From Leishmania martiniquensis (taxonomy: Eukaryota > Euglenozoa > Kinetoplastea > Trypanosomatida > Trypanosomatidae): a DNA stretch of 64,000 bases. Position 1 is the stretch's first letter; each line of letters opens with the position of its first letter. This document shows positions 32,344 through 44,100 of the stretch, piece by piece. The stretch is from positions 232,501 through 296,500 of the forward strand of contig NC_090158.1 in assembly GCF_017916325.1 (NCBI RefSeq), given 5' to 3'. A program made the translations under genes and the position numbers. The notes under the pieces are model-generated. The model did no database searches. It was given only the letters and a program-made list of their open reading frames with translations, and was not told the origin of the DNA.

Positions 32344-34644
32344 TCACCTCTTCATCACCTTCTTGTGGCGCTCTCGAACGCTCTGGAGCTCTCGGAGTAC
32401 CTCGTACCTCCGCGAGCGCCTCTCGTCGCGCTTACTGCGCAGCATTTCAAGCTCCCCCTCATCCTTTTCCAAGCCCTGCCGGTATTCCTTTGTCTTGCTG
32501 GCAGCTATGGTCTTCTCCATCTCTAAAAGCTTCCGTGCCGCGGCCTCGCGCTCCTTCTTTTCTTCATCGGCCACGCGGCGAAGTTCGTCCACCTCTTGCT
32601 GGCGTCGCTCCCGATACTGCCGAAGCACCTCGCTGGCGTTCATCACCTCATAGATCCTCGCCCGACGATCTTCGGCCTCGTGAAGGCGCGCCGCCCGAGA
32701 CTCATAGCTCAACTCATACTTCGCTACGGCAGCGGCCTTTTCGTCCGTCAGCACCTCAACAGCCTTCAACTCCTCCTTTGCCGCTTGCTCTCGCGCCTTC
32801 GACTGTTCGAGAATCCTCTGGAACTCTGCGGCGTCGGCGGCGTCGCTCTTCTTTGCGCTTCGCAGCTTCGCGTAGTGCAGCTCGTAGGCCTCATATTTTT
32901 TGTAGAACATGAAGCGACGGAAGGTGCGCTGAATGATGATCGCGGCACGGTCCTTAAAGATCTCCTGCATGCGTAGACGCGTCTTTTCGAGAGACTTCCT
33001 CAGCGCCTTTGTCTGCCGCTCCAGCTGCTGCGCTGCCTCCTGCTTGGACCGCAGCGTTTGACGGAGGCAATCCAGATTCTGCCGCTGAATGCGCACGGCG
33101 TTGTCAAGGGCGCCAGCTTGAGACGCCATGCCGTTGTGCACCATCGCTTGGTCGTTCATCTTCACTAGCGTGACCAAGTTGCGGGCCCTGCTGCTCCACT
33201 GCAGCGTCGCCAAGGTGTCAGCGTAGTTCTTCACGAGCGGGCTGAGTGTGGCCACCATGGTCGTACGAGCGTTGCCGCCAATGCTGTCGCTCAGAAGCCA
33301 CGTCAGAACGCTGTCGCGAAACGGCACCTGCGGAAGGGGCCGCTCCTGGTAGTACTTCCCCGTGATCTCGGCCTCCGCCATTTCCACCAGCATGTTCTGC
33401 CGCTCTGTGAGGTTGTCGATGACACGACGGAGTGCCAGTAGCGAGGTGTTGATGGCCGCCGACTCCTTCACATAGTCCTGAAAGCCGCCGCGCTCGGAGC
33501 CGGCGAGATCGACCAGGTTGATGCGACCCGCCTGCGTCTTGAAGGAGGGGAGGGCGTATTTGTTGCTGCCAGGAACCACCTTCTCCTGCAGCACCGTCAG
33601 CTGGAAGATTGCGTGGCTGCGACTCGACTGGTTGTGCACTGCTGTCGCGCACGTCGTGCGGTGCTGTGAGCCGCGCTCAAGCAACGTGCAGCACTGTGCC
33701 CAGTTCTCTACCTCGTACTTGGTGACGCCCTCCACGAAGGGGCCGCTGTACGGATCCTGCCGGATGCGCGCATCCTGTAGACGCTCGTTGCCGCGGGTGT
33801 GGCGCAGCGCGGGGTCGAGCAAGTCGCGCACGCGTTCCATGTAGATCTCGACAAAGCTTACCTCGACGCGAAATTTTGTGCAATCGCGCGGCTGCTTTGT
33901 CTTTGCTTCCTCCTCCATGCGCTCCTTCAGAATAGCAAAGATGTCGTTGGACACACGCGGAATGATGCCCTCCTCCCCGTCACCACCACATGAAGCGTTC
34001 GGGTCGTACAAGCCCATCATCGTGTAGGTCTTACCGCTGCCGGTGTGACCGTACGTGAGGATGCAGCTGTTGAAGCCGTTGAAGACGTGTGGAACAAGGT
34101 CCTTGGCAATGAGATTGTACACATCTCGCTGAGTAGCGTATGTCTTATGCTTTGTATCCTGGAACGTGTGCACAATGTGGTGCGTCGGCGGGATCGACCA
34201 GAGCGACGCGTCGAACTCGAACTGTGCCTTTGGACTCCAGCCGTCCTTCGGATCCAGCAAGATGGTCTTGGTGTTCGTCATCTCCACGACGGAGCGACGC
34301 TCCTGGCCCTCCATCTCGGCCAGCTCCTCTCTGATAAAGGGCCGTACACGCGCCACCACGCGGAAAGACGTGATCTCAGAGACGCGATTCTTGAAAGCCT
34401 CGGTGCCCTCCGAGGCATCCGCGGAGGTGAGATTGCGGTCCGGGTCCTGATATCGAGGCTTCGAAAGCGAGCGCTGAGCCCTTGGCGCACTCTGCGTCGG
34501 CGTCCTGGCACGAGCGGGCGGTGTCGCGCGATTCGGCGTGCCACCTCGGGTGCGCATTGTCCTAGCTTGGCTCGAGCTGCGCGAGTTGCGCGATTTGCGC
34601 GGCTTTGGTGCCTGAATTAGCTTCGGCTCGCCGTTGAGCACCAT
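32344..34644 (-). CDS. Kinesin motor protein
   Basis: The ATG is at 34644 (766 aa). A basic, Ser/Arg/Pro/Thr-rich leader of about 90 residues precedes the motor. The motor spans about 92-520: the FRVVARVRPFIREEL strand, P-loop GHTGSGKT at 199-206, switch I NQSSRSH at 338-344, switch II DLAGSE at 379-384, and a terminal segment ATLQWSSRARNLV. The P-loop has His where most kinesins have Gln. The PFVEGVTKYEV segment before switch I resembles kinesin-3 motors, but no FHA domain follows. After the motor, QRTFRRFMFYKK near residue 570 looks like an IQ motif, which binds calmodulin or light chains, and residues about 520-766 are a charged coiled coil. It should move along, or act on, microtubules using ATP; cargo and location (flagellum or cell body) are not visible. 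Family membership is certain and the subfamily is not. Confidence 0.95.
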   Translation of the reverse strand: MVLNGEPKLIQAPKPRKSRNSRSSSQARTMRTRGGTPNRATPPARARTPTQSAPRAQRSLSKPRYQDPDRNLTSADASEGTEAFKNRVSEITSFRVVARVRPFIREELAEMEGQERRSVVEMTNTKTILLDPKDGWSPKAQFEFDASLWSIPPTHHIVHTFQDTKHKTYATQRDVYNLIAKDLVPHVFNGFNSCILTYGHTGSGKTYTMMGLYDPNASCGGDGEEGIIPRVSNDIFAILKERMEEEAKTKQPRDCTKFRVEVSFVEIYMERVRDLLDPALRHTRGNERLQDARIRQDPYSGPFVEGVTKYEVENWAQCCTLLERGSQHRTTCATAVHNQSSRSHAIFQLTVLQEKVVPGSNKYALPSFKTQAGRINLVDLAGSERGGFQDYVKESAAINTSLLALRRVIDNLTERQNMLVEMAEAEITGKYYQERPLPQVPFRDSVLTWLLSDSIGGNARTTMVATLSPLVKNYADTLATLQWSSRARNLVTLVKMNDQAMVHNGMASQAGALDNAVRIQRQNLDCLRQTLRSKQEAAQQLERQTKALRKSLEKTRLRMQEIFKDRAAIIIQRTFRRFMFYKKYEAYELHYAKLRSAKKSDAADAAEFQRILEQSKAREQAAKEELKAVEVLTDEKAAAVAKYELSYESRAARLHEAEDRRARIYEVMNASEVLRQYRERRQQEVDELRRVADEEKKEREAAARKLLEMEKTIAASKTKEYRQGLEKDEGELEMLRSKRDERRSRRYEVLRELQSVRERHKKVMKR

Positions 34645-36619
34645 TGTCGTTGCAGCGTCCGTGTACGCCCACGTATTCTGCTTTCACGACACCTCACCCT
34701 TTCTTCTTGGGGCTGCTCCGTGGAAGAGGGAGTGGGGGAGAGATGCCCCCGACGAGAAAAGAACGCCAGACAGTGAAAGGGGGTGACGAGGTGAGGCACA
34801 CGTATGCGGTGCGTGTCTTTAAGATGGATAACGGAACGCAATGGGCTCTAGCAACGACACACGCACGTATGCATATATATATATATATATAATATAATAA
34901 TCTGCGGCAGGGGACGCGAAAATTGACCCCAAGGCCTTGAGAGACCGCTACGACCTAATCGAGGGAGTGGGGTGGGAGGGAAGGACCGGCGGGCACAGCG
35001 ATGAGCGGCAAACCAACGCTGAAAGCAGAGGGGGGATGCCGGCGAAACAGTGATAAGCGGCGGGAGGGGGTGTCAACTGCGGGTACGAGAGAGAACGCCG
35101 AGACCCAAAGACACACTGAAAGAGACCGCCACAGCGCCCGATGTGGCAGAGCACGCAACGAACCAAAGCTTCAATGCGCCACCACACCTCCGCAATCCTC
35201 AAGAGACGAGCGCGCAGGGGAAAAAAAGGTACGGGAGAATGGGGAAGAGAGAGAGGGAGGGAGGGATGCTTCCGTATCCGCAGGGCAGGCAGGTGAAAGG
35301 AGCAGAGGTGCGACGAACGCTGACGCGCCTCTCCTGCAGTGCGACCGCAACCTCGTTTCGCTTTCTTTTCGTCCGGGTTTATCAAGAGGAGATGGGAGAG
35401 GAAGGACGAGGGGTGCGGGTGGCAGAAACAACGAGGGACTCGAGCAGTGCCTAATGCAGCTACACCATGAGCATGCGCGCTGGAACGGCAGGCGGTGACA
35501 CAGGCGAAGAGAAATAGAGGGGCAGGCGAAGGGAAGAGCAGAGAGTGAACGGGCTAGTGCGATGAGCGGTGCGCGTGAGTGGGCTCAAATGGCAGCAAGA
35601 CATGCGAAGGGTACAGGGAAGCCATGGGGCGGCCCAGGCCGTCACAGAAGACCACAGCGCCACAGATCTCTCCCCCCCCGCCTTGTACACGCCACCGCCA
35701 AGGTTGGGGGAGGTGTCCCCGTCGCGTTAGAAGGCGTGCTGCCACCACCACCCTCCCCGGTGACCGCGGCTGCCAATGGCGTGTCTTCTGCCCACCCACG
35801 TACACCATTTTCTATATATATATATATATATGTATATATATGTATGTGGGGGGAGCAACGAACCCTCGATCAGCGCACACAACGCTGCCTTGGCGCGATG
35901 CGGCCCGTTGATGTCGGTGCGCACCGCGATGCATTGTCCATAGCCTGACTTTGCTCATGCGGTACTAATCAACAAGATGCTCCACTGTTGGTGGCGCTCA
36001 TGGAAATTGTAGTTAATCAGAGGCAAAGCTATGTACAGGGAGAGGCAGTCGCGCATGCGTGCGCGCACGGCTGGCCAAAACGTCGCTTGTGTGGAATCCG
36101 CTACACGTCCACTGCTGCTGGCATTGCCACCTCACCTTCCATCCGCAACCAAGCACTGCAGAGGGCAGGAGGGTGGCGATGGAAGGGGAAGCACGGCGGC
36201 CGGCCAATCGCCATCACCAGCGGCTTGCACGTGTCCTGTGCGCGGACGGCTCCTCACAAGTGCGAAGGAGCAACCGCTACAGCCTACAGGTACGCACTGA
36301 TATGCATATATACATATATATATATGTATATGTACGCATGCATGGCTGCATAGCGGTGTTTGTTTCCATCTACCGTGGCTCGCGCTACATGTGCATCCAC
36401 TACGGAAAAAAAGGGACAGGGGAGAAGGAGGAGCACCACGCAATACGGCGGTCACACAGAGAGACACAAAATGGGCGCGAATAAAGGAGGTGGCGTACGT
36501 ATACGTTGTGTGTTCGCGGCATTTCATGCAGCCGTGGCAGGCCACTCTTCGCCAAAGATGCTCACACGCATCAAAAACAGACGCACGGCAGGGTCTGCGA
36601 TGGGTTCCGCAGGCGTTCA
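34645..36619. other. Intergenic region with three AT-dinucleotide tracts
   Basis: No gene is seen. AT tracts lie at 34873-34890, 35813-35831 (continuing as TGTATATATATG) and 36304-36330. Purine-rich DNA fills 34970-35560, and 35880-36300 is base-balanced without a persistent frame. It presumably holds the 3' UTR of the MYCBPAP-like gene and the kinesin 5' region. Confidence 0.55.
34716..34742 (-). promoter_or_regulatory. Predicted trans-splice acceptor for the kinesin gene
   Basis: The minus strand has a C/T-rich tract (complement of 34721-34742) followed by ACGGAG, with AG at 34717-34716, about 72 nt before the ATG. It is a pattern-based prediction. Confidence 0.5.
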
Positions 36620-39600
36620 CTACTTACGCTTGCCCCCTTTGCCCGTTGTGAGCGGAAAGATCGGATCTGCACTAAGGTCTATGGGCAGCAGCGGACTCGT
36701 TTGGATGTCCTCCAGCTCAGCCAGGCGCTCCGCCGTGCACATGGATAGCGGGCCGCGGTTGCACGCCGCGTCGATCGCTTCGAGAAACAGCGCTGCATAG
36801 AGCTCAATCCATGCACCGCGCTCTGCCGCCAGCTCTGTCTCTCGCTGCATGCACACGGCGGCCTTCTCAGCTGTCTCCAACGCTGCCGCAGTTTTCGGGG
36901 TGGCCTGAATGGCGCTAAAGCTCAGCAGCTCCTCTGTCGGGATCGCGTCTAGCACCACACGCTGCGCCTTGGTGAGTTCGGTTACAGTCGCACCTTCGGC
37001 ACGGTCGACCGTTGCTGCGGCCCCACCCTTACCTCGTGCTGACGTGGTTCGCTTTCTGCCGCTGACACTTCGCGGGCGATTGGCAGTAGTGCCAGAGGAC
37101 AAAGCGCCTGCAGCTTCTCTGCCACCTGCTGTGCCGTGGAAAGCAGCAGTGCCACTGGCCTCAGCAAAGGCCCGCATGAAGGGTGTCGCAGCGACGGCTA
37201 GCTTCTGCCCAAGCAGATTCTCGCACTCTCTTTCCAGCATCGCGGCACGGCGACGTTGTAGGCTGTCGGCGAGGTCTGAGGCGGCTTGCGCCAGGAGCGT
37301 CGGCAGCGGCAGCGTCTTCGGGTTCACATCTTCGTTCCCCCCGCCACGGCTGCGATGATTCCGAGATGCTCGAGCGGCGCGCAGGAGGGCGAAAAGGGCC
37401 TCAAAGAACGTCTGCCGCGTCGGCGCATCGCGCACCGCCATCATCTGTTGCACCAGCAAGAGTAAAGAGCCGTCCCATTTGGCTGGGCCCAAGGCGGTCG
37501 TCGTGATGTTTGCGGCCGGTGCCGTTGTCTCCACCTTAGGTGGTGGAAACGGTGCTGGCAAGGCCGCACAGGCCGCAGAGGGTCGTGCCCGCGCCTCGAA
37601 GGAAGGTGCGGTGGAGGCAGCCGTCGAATGCTTCAGAGCTGCGTCCGTCTCGGCCTTCTTTGGCCTACCTAATCTGCGGCAAGTCTCTTGCACCACGGCG
37701 TACAGCTCCTCCAACTTGTCGTACACGGCAGTCGCGTAGGGAATGTGGTCAAAGGTGAGCCGGTTGGCGAGGTTCCACGCGTCCTCCTGTGCCTGCCGCA
37801 GTTTCCGCTCGGCCTCCGCGGCGGCGTTGGCCGCCAAGTCCAGGGCATCGATACGCTTTGACAAGTCGGAGCCTTCGATAGCGTTCACGTCCATGCTGAT
37901 CTTCTGCGCCAGTCTCCGCTGTGCATCCAGCATCACTTTGGCCTCGATGGCCTCCGCCACCGGCGCGGCGAGCCACTCCAGGGCCGGGCTGTCGCTCTGG
38001 ATGAGTGCACGCAGGCGCACAAAGATACGGTTCGGCGCCGGCGGTACCGTGAGTAGCTCATAGGTGTGCTGAAACAGGCCAGCACGAGTCGCGCGTACTG
38101 CAAAGGCGAAGGTGCCTTGTTCTTCCGGTAGCACAACGCCATTCATTGGGGAGGAGAGGAAGAAAAAGTTGTCGCGTGCAGCGCGCTGGTGGACGGCGAG
38201 AGAGTGTGTAATTATCACGGCAGCGGGGGCGGCCCCACCTTGGACGCTCAGCTGTTGACGGTGCTTCCCACTCGCGCCGTCCTCGTGCACGGTTCCGTCG
38301 TCAGCCACCTCTTCAGCCGCGGCAGCAGCTCCCGAGTCTTGGCCAAGGTGCCCAAACTGCTCTTCGACGGGGTCTACTGGTACCCAGCTGAAGTAAATGG
38401 TGGTTGTGCCGGTGTTGCAGAGTGTCACAGTGCCCTGTAACAGCTCGTGTGGACGCGTCTGAAAGAACAGGCTGCGTGTTGACAGCTCCATCGACGGACC
38501 AGACGTTTGCACACGCTCCTCTTCTTCCTCTCCAGCCTCCGCGCGATTCCGCTGGTGACGCAGCAGAGTACCACACTTGTCCACCTGCAGTGGGTGGAGC
38601 GGGGAGGTGGACGCTGCGCGCGTCTCGCCGGTTCGCACCGCGTGGGCGTCGCCGTCGATCGAGTCGGCAGAGATGTCGCAAAGCCGCTCAGACGGGGTGG
38701 CGGTGGACACACTGCCTCCGGGTAGGTTTTCCTCATCACCTTCGCCCTCCCCTGAGAGCGCGTCCTCCTCATCAGCACGAGTGCTGTGGTCCTTCACATT
38801 GGGCAGAGCCCCGAGGCTGTGCGAATGCGCACCGCCGACAGCTACCTTATTCGAACCCTTGCGCTTCCGTGCGCCAGCGGCTGGCTGAACCGTGCTCGCT
38901 ATACCACTTGGCGAATCTGAGGTGGGCATCGACGCCCACATTTGCGTCTGCGATGGAGGCGGGTAGTATTCCACGGGCGGTGGTGAGGGCAGCCGCGCGG
39001 TGGCCAATCCTTGCCCCTGCGCCTCCATCTCCTCCGCTGAAGCGCGCGGCGCGCGATGCCCGTCGACGTGCAAGAAGACGCGGGGCTGCAGAAAGTGGCC
39101 GAGGCGCTCCATCACATATGGTGCAAAGCGGCGCAGCTTCGATTCGTAGTAGGAAACAGCACCACTGCTCTCCGCACCCTCATGAGAGATGCGCGTGTCC
39201 TCCGAGTCGGCGATATCCTCGGAGGCTTGGGCCACAGCGGACATCAGTGCTGCTCGCACGCGACTCTGCGCAGCAGCGCGCTGCCGCACTCGCTGCACAG
39301 TAGAGTCAAGGAAGGGGTGAGACTCTGTCGCGCCTCGCGCTGCCTCTACGTCTCCTTCAGACACGACGCGCGTGTAGATCATGTGATCATCCGGTAGCGC
39401 CGCCGGGTTTCGGGCCTCGCTGTAGAGGTAGTACGGGAACCATGTGCGACCAATAGGAACTAGCCGCCTCGCCAATCGTGGGTCTGTGCAGCGCAGCAGG
39501 CCCTCCCACGCATGGCTGCCCTCGTTGGCCACCTCGGGCTCCGCCACGGCGAGCAAGCCAAAGTCCTCCCGCTTCGCTCTTGCTGCTGGGGTGGCCCCTG

Positions 39601-39844
39601 TAAAGGTGCGTGCTGTAGAAGCCCCAACACTCCCGGCAGCTGCGGTTGGGTGCGTCATGGCCACCCTAGACGACGAGGTGGTGGTGAGGGAAGCAAGGCG
39701 TTTTTGCATGCGCGCCCACGCTGCCTTTTGTCGCTCCCACAGCGCCAGTGCTTTGGCCTGGCGATTTCGCTCGTCGTACAGATCTGCGGCGGCACGACCA
39801 GCATCCGCGGGCCACCGGCTTACCACGTCTGCGCCAGTCTCCAT
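36620..39844 (-). CDS. MYCBP-associated-protein-like (MYCBPAP family) ciliary protein
   Basis: The ATG is at 39844 (1074 aa); an in-frame TTG eleven codons upstream is not used. The first 60 residues form a charged helix (LWERQKAAWARMQKRLAS) followed by a conserved-looking block around residues 110-280 with WFPYYLYSEARN and LGHFLQPRVFLHVDGH. Residues about 445-615 hold Ig-like/ASH-type strands: ELSTRSLFFQTRPHELLQGT, VTLCNTGTTTIYFSWVP, and later LFQHTYELLTVPPAPNRI. This order (helical start, HVDGH region, ASH-like strands) is what I associate with MYCBPAP, which occurs in motile cilia and sperm flagella of other eukaryotes. A flagellar axoneme role is therefore inferred. Long Ser/Ala/Glu-rich linkers (about 285-440) and an Ala-rich C-terminal half with coiled-coil segments complete it. 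The family call is moderate because it rests on motif memory. Confidence 0.65.
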   Translation of the reverse strand: METGADVVSRWPADAGRAAADLYDERNRQAKALALWERQKAAWARMQKRLASLTTTSSSRVAMTHPTAAAGSVGASTARTFTGATPAARAKREDFGLLAVAEPEVANEGSHAWEGLLRCTDPRLARRLVPIGRTWFPYYLYSEARNPAALPDDHMIYTRVVSEGDVEAARGATESHPFLDSTVQRVRQRAAAQSRVRAALMSAVAQASEDIADSEDTRISHEGAESSGAVSYYESKLRRFAPYVMERLGHFLQPRVFLHVDGHRAPRASAEEMEAQGQGLATARLPSPPPVEYYPPPSQTQMWASMPTSDSPSGIASTVQPAAGARKRKGSNKVAVGGAHSHSLGALPNVKDHSTRADEEDALSGEGEGDEENLPGGSVSTATPSERLCDISADSIDGDAHAVRTGETRAASTSPLHPLQVDKCGTLLRHQRNRAEAGEEEEERVQTSGPSMELSTRSLFFQTRPHELLQGTVTLCNTGTTTIYFSWVPVDPVEEQFGHLGQDSGAAAAAEEVADDGTVHEDGASGKHRQQLSVQGGAAPAAVIITHSLAVHQRAARDNFFFLSSPMNGVVLPEEQGTFAFAVRATRAGLFQHTYELLTVPPAPNRIFVRLRALIQSDSPALEWLAAPVAEAIEAKVMLDAQRRLAQKISMDVNAIEGSDLSKRIDALDLAANAAAEAERKLRQAQEDAWNLANRLTFDHIPYATAVYDKLEELYAVVQETCRRLGRPKKAETDAALKHSTAASTAPSFEARARPSAACAALPAPFPPPKVETTAPAANITTTALGPAKWDGSLLLLVQQMMAVRDAPTRQTFFEALFALLRAARASRNHRSRGGGNEDVNPKTLPLPTLLAQAASDLADSLQRRRAAMLERECENLLGQKLAVAATPFMRAFAEASGTAAFHGTAGGREAAGALSSGTTANRPRSVSGRKRTTSARGKGGAAATVDRAEGATVTELTKAQRVVLDAIPTEELLSFSAIQATPKTAAALETAEKAAVCMQRETELAAERGAWIELYAALFLEAIDAACNRGPLSMCTAERLAELEDIQTSPLLPIDLSADPIFPLTTGKGGKRK

Positions 39845-41109
39845 GGTGGGAAGCAGACGATTGCGGTACAAATACAATGACGCCGATAAAGACGGCGTCG
39901 AAGCCTCTCAGCGGCGCACCCGAGAGGGGTAAGAGGGGGGGGGAGGGCGCCGTCGCGAGGCGAAAAGGGGCAAAGGAGAAACAAAAAGTGGTTGCGCGCA
40001 CGTTCGCTGTGCTGTTCTATTGCGTTACGTATAGGGCGCCTTCTATCGGCTGCTGCCACGTGCGACGACGCGTCGAGGACGACAACAACTTTGCTCTCAG
40101 GAACTAAGGGGCGAGGAGGGAGAGGAAGGCGTGAGTAGTGGTGGGGAAGGCATCGACGAACGCCGGATGGGGGCGTGAAGAGTCGCAGAGATGGGGCGGG
40201 GGGAAGAGCGAATGAAAGGCGGCACATGGGCTGCCGCAGGCCGCTGGCTGCTGAAAAGAGTGGGTAGCGTCGACGAAAAGGGGCGAGTTGGAGAGATGGC
40301 CAGTGCAGGCGCGAAGCCTCGAGCAGAGAGAGCTGTACCCCCTCGCCCTTTCGGCTACATACCTACGCCCGTACACCGACCACAAGCAGACTCGTCGCGA
40401 CGCCCCCTCCTCTCCTTTCTAGGGCACTACCAGTCGCCAGCCATCCGAAATCGTCGTGGTGCCGTCGTTCCTGCTCGTCTCTTGCCGGGCGCCCTCCGAG
40501 TGCGCATGCAGCAGGGTGCTCCCTCCCCTCCTTTTTGCGTGCTCCCTTGCCCCCACCCACCTCCCAACCTCACCCAAACCCCCGCACGCACTTGGGGAAG
40601 AGGGGAAGGGAGAGGAAATCGCGCCTGCGCTCGTACACGAAGACGCTTCTGCACGTCCTGGAGTGTGGGCCTGAGTGCCGCATCTCTTCAGGCATTCCCG
40701 CTGCTAGGAAGAGGTCCATCAGCTCCTTCAGGTGCCTGATGAGCGATCTAATGGCACACGCACACACACACAGACAGACGCACACTTCATGCCATAAACA
40801 CGGGGAAGAGACAGTGAGTCACGGAGTTGTGAGTATCGGCATCGCAGGCAGACGAGCGACAAGGACGCCGTCGACGAACGCACGCGCGAAAGACGGCTTT
40901 TGGAGCGGACAGGCGCACAACGGGCACCATCGGGCACAGCACGAGGAGGAAAGGAATGAGGCGCGATAGACACTTGCATGAGAGCTGCGAGGGCGGATAC
41001 AGCGCAGTTTACGATGCGGCGCGCTGCTGGGCTTTCCCACAGCCGTTGCAACATCTCTCCCCACATCTTTGCGGCGGCAATACCCCTTCAAATCCACTTT
41101 CTCTCGCCA
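39845..41109. other. Intergenic region, no gene seen
   Basis: It holds purine-rich sequence at 39930-39985 and 40100-40210, mixed sequence in the middle and a CA/CAGA run at 40756-40785. No frame here has coding character or a recognisable motif. It presumably contains the 3' UTR of the 1135-aa gene and the 5' region of the MYCBPAP-like gene. Confidence 0.55.
39907..39956 (-). promoter_or_regulatory. Predicted trans-splice acceptor for the MYCBPAP-like gene
   Basis: The minus strand has a C-rich tract (complement of 39931-39956) followed by the first AG at 39908-39907, about 63 nt before the ATG. It is a pattern-based prediction. Confidence 0.45.
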
Positions 41110-44100
41110 CTACCCCACGGCTAGGCGCCCGGTGCACCGCCCCACCGCATCATACACATCTAAGACGTTCCCGGAGTGTATGGTGCCACCACTGAAAGTG
41201 GAGATCAGCTGCAGGACGCTGCGCGATCTTCGCGCCTGCTGATTGATGTAGCGCAGAAAGAGGTGAAGTTTCGGGTACACATTCATGTACAGATCGTTCA
41301 GCACGCACCGCCGTCGCACCTCGCGCGTCGGGCAGAGCTGCAGCTGCCGGCGCAGATAGTACATGTGATCCTCGACAGCGGCAACCGCGTCCGGTAGCTC
41401 GGTCATGAGATGGGCGTAGTGAATCAGAAACAGGAGCACATCCTCCCGCTGCAGCTCCTTGACACCCCACAGCCGACGCCTCTGTTGCGCGTGCTGCACC
41501 TCTGCCGGCTTCGCGACAGAGACAAATGGGTTGGGCTCCTTTCCTATCCGCGCACTGCTGTCCACAAAGCGTGGCGCCGTTCCGAAGATGGCGCTTGGGG
41601 GCCCCACAATCGCGGAGGCGCCCAGTCCCGGCGGCAGCGGCGGGGATATCGAGCGTGAGCGCGACCCGCGAGCACCCCCTGGCAAGCCACGGAGCAGTAA
41701 AGCGTCACAGCGCTGCCCCTCCTTCGCAGTCCAAATCGTATTCGGGCTGATCTGAAAAGAGGCACGACTCTGGGTGGATGCCTGGGTATAGTGCTGGGCG
41801 AGATGCAAGACCACGCGCATGCTGTCTTGCACAAAGAGACCACCGAGGCCTTCTGCCTGCTGCACCACGCGGAAGCGGACAGCCGTTGTGCTCTGCTGCG
41901 TCGGGAGCAGCGTTACTTCCCGAATGGTGCGGGGCGCACTGGTGAGGGGTGCGCGCGCTGACAGATTGAGCAGAGATGTGGCGCCGCCGTCCTCATCGAT
42001 GCCTTCCGCCACCGCCCTTCCCACCGGGTGCGCTGTGCCTGCTGCGGCACGCGAAGGGGATGTCGATGCAAGTACGCGGATGGGCGAGGGTTCGAGCGCA
42101 CCGCCGGCAGACACCCCCGCTTGCGGGTGAAAGGCTGACACGTATGAAGATGACTGCTGCTGCCGCTGAGGAGCAGCCGCGCGACCACAGGTCACTGAGC
42201 CACCCCTGGAAGACGTTTCGCCCACAGCGGCCGCTGCTGTCAGCTCCCACATACTCTCTAGCACCAGCTGCCGCCACGCTGCGCCGGTGGAGATACAAAC
42301 TGCAAGTCGCCCTCGACTACCGCGACGGTGCATGGGGCTCGGTGCGGAAGAACCTGATGCACGAGCACCCTCGGGCGTCGTGTTTGCCGCGCCTGTACGC
42401 ACCGTCGCGCCGGCGCGCCGCATTTTCTCACTGAGCTCTGTTGCCTCCTCCAGCAATTCCACTTCCATGGCGGGGAACACGTTCCAGTAGGCTGGGTGCG
42501 TCCGCTCCAGAATACCCTGCGCAACCGTCCGCAGCCGGCGCAGCGTCGCCTGCGAGAGCTGGCCTCGCATCACGTTGCCCTCCAGACGCGCGCGAGTATC
42601 GAGGCTGCCCAACGCGTAGGAGAGTGCGAACACATTCAGTGCCTCTAGCGCAGTCAGCCGTGTAGGTAGCGGAGCAGGGGACGGCGAGGAAGGGTAAGCC
42701 GAACCGCGCAGTATCAGCTCGATCAGAGTGGCCAGGAGGCTGCTATCACGCAATAGCAACGCTGCGACGCGCGATGGATCGGACAAGAGTAGCCACCTCC
42801 AACATAGGATAGCGGAGACACCAAACACGTGCATCTGCGCCCCACGCCAGCGTAGCATCTCCACCAATGATGCCATAAAGACGGGCACAGGAGCCGAGAA
42901 AGAAGGCGCCGCCAACTTCTCGGGCGACGGCAGAGCCGTTGTCGCCGTGAGGGGGGATATGTCGTCAAGGAGACTGTGGACAAGGTCGGCAGAGGTCTGC
43001 GGCTGCGTCTCCAAGAGGGCTGCCGCCCACAAGGCACCTGCCTCGCGTATCTCTGCAACCGGCACGGTCAGCACCTGGACGAGAAAGGCAGGTACGCTGG
43101 CATTCTCGCTGAGGAAAAGTCTCAGCGCAGCAGGGCAGCCCCGTGTCAGCCGACCGAGCACCTTGAGCGCACTCCAGAGCAGCATTAAGGCACATTCCTC
43201 ATCCGCAGCGCTCGCTTCCTCACAGATGGCGCCGGCGGTGAAGAGCGGGGTGTGCACGAGTCGCTGTGCCAGTGCGCAGACAGCGCGAGGGGCGTCATAG
43301 CTGCAGAGGACGAGGGACGCTTCGTTGTGCCTTTCGGGTTCAGCGTTCAGCAGCGTCAGGAGCAAAGAAACAACGTCCTCGCTTCGGTGGAGGTATGTGG
43401 CGGAGATGCCTTGAGCGCTGCTCATAGAGACTCCATCGGCACGGCCCGCCGCCTCGTCGGCTGAAAATGGTGGCGGCGGGACTTTGTGAAGAGCACGCAT
43501 GCACACCTTCAACAGCGCGCCACTCGACAGCAGCGCGTCTGAGACTGGCCCACACATTGCAGCAACTTCGCGGAGAAGCTCAAGCGTAGCGTGCAAGACA
43601 CGCTCGCGCAGCACGGCCGATCTGTCGAGCCGCGCGTCAATGTAGCTGCCAAAGCGTGAGGCCCCGATCAGAGGTGAAAATAGTCCCGGTGTTGCGTTGG
43701 TCTCCTCTGGGTCCACCTGCGATGCGAGCCGTGCCTCACCCTCCGCCTTTGCATCGCCTTGGCCCCGCGCGAACAGACTGCGGTTACCCCTCCGAGCAAG
43801 AGGAGCCGTAGCAGAGGAAGAGCCATGCGTCGGGGATACGCGGCGCTGAGCGTCGGCCGTCGCCGAGCTGCTGCCGTGCATCCCTGCTGCGCTTTCAAGT
43901 CCTTCAAACGCGACCAAAGCGCACAGACTCAACGCCTGCAGCGCCTGGTGCTCGCCCAGAAGCGCATCGCACACAAACCCCTCAGCCGCCTCGCTGCCGT
44001 AGACGTCAGAGAGGGAAGAGAACACGCCGCGCAGCGCCGCTAGCGCGACTATCTGTGTTCGCACGGACGGCAGCGGCACCTGTCCCATTGCTAAGAGGTA

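Noticed and set aside
38404..39303. 299-codon plus-strand frame
   Set aside because: Antisense to the MYCBPAP-like gene and Arg/Cys/His-rich, as expected of a shadow frame.
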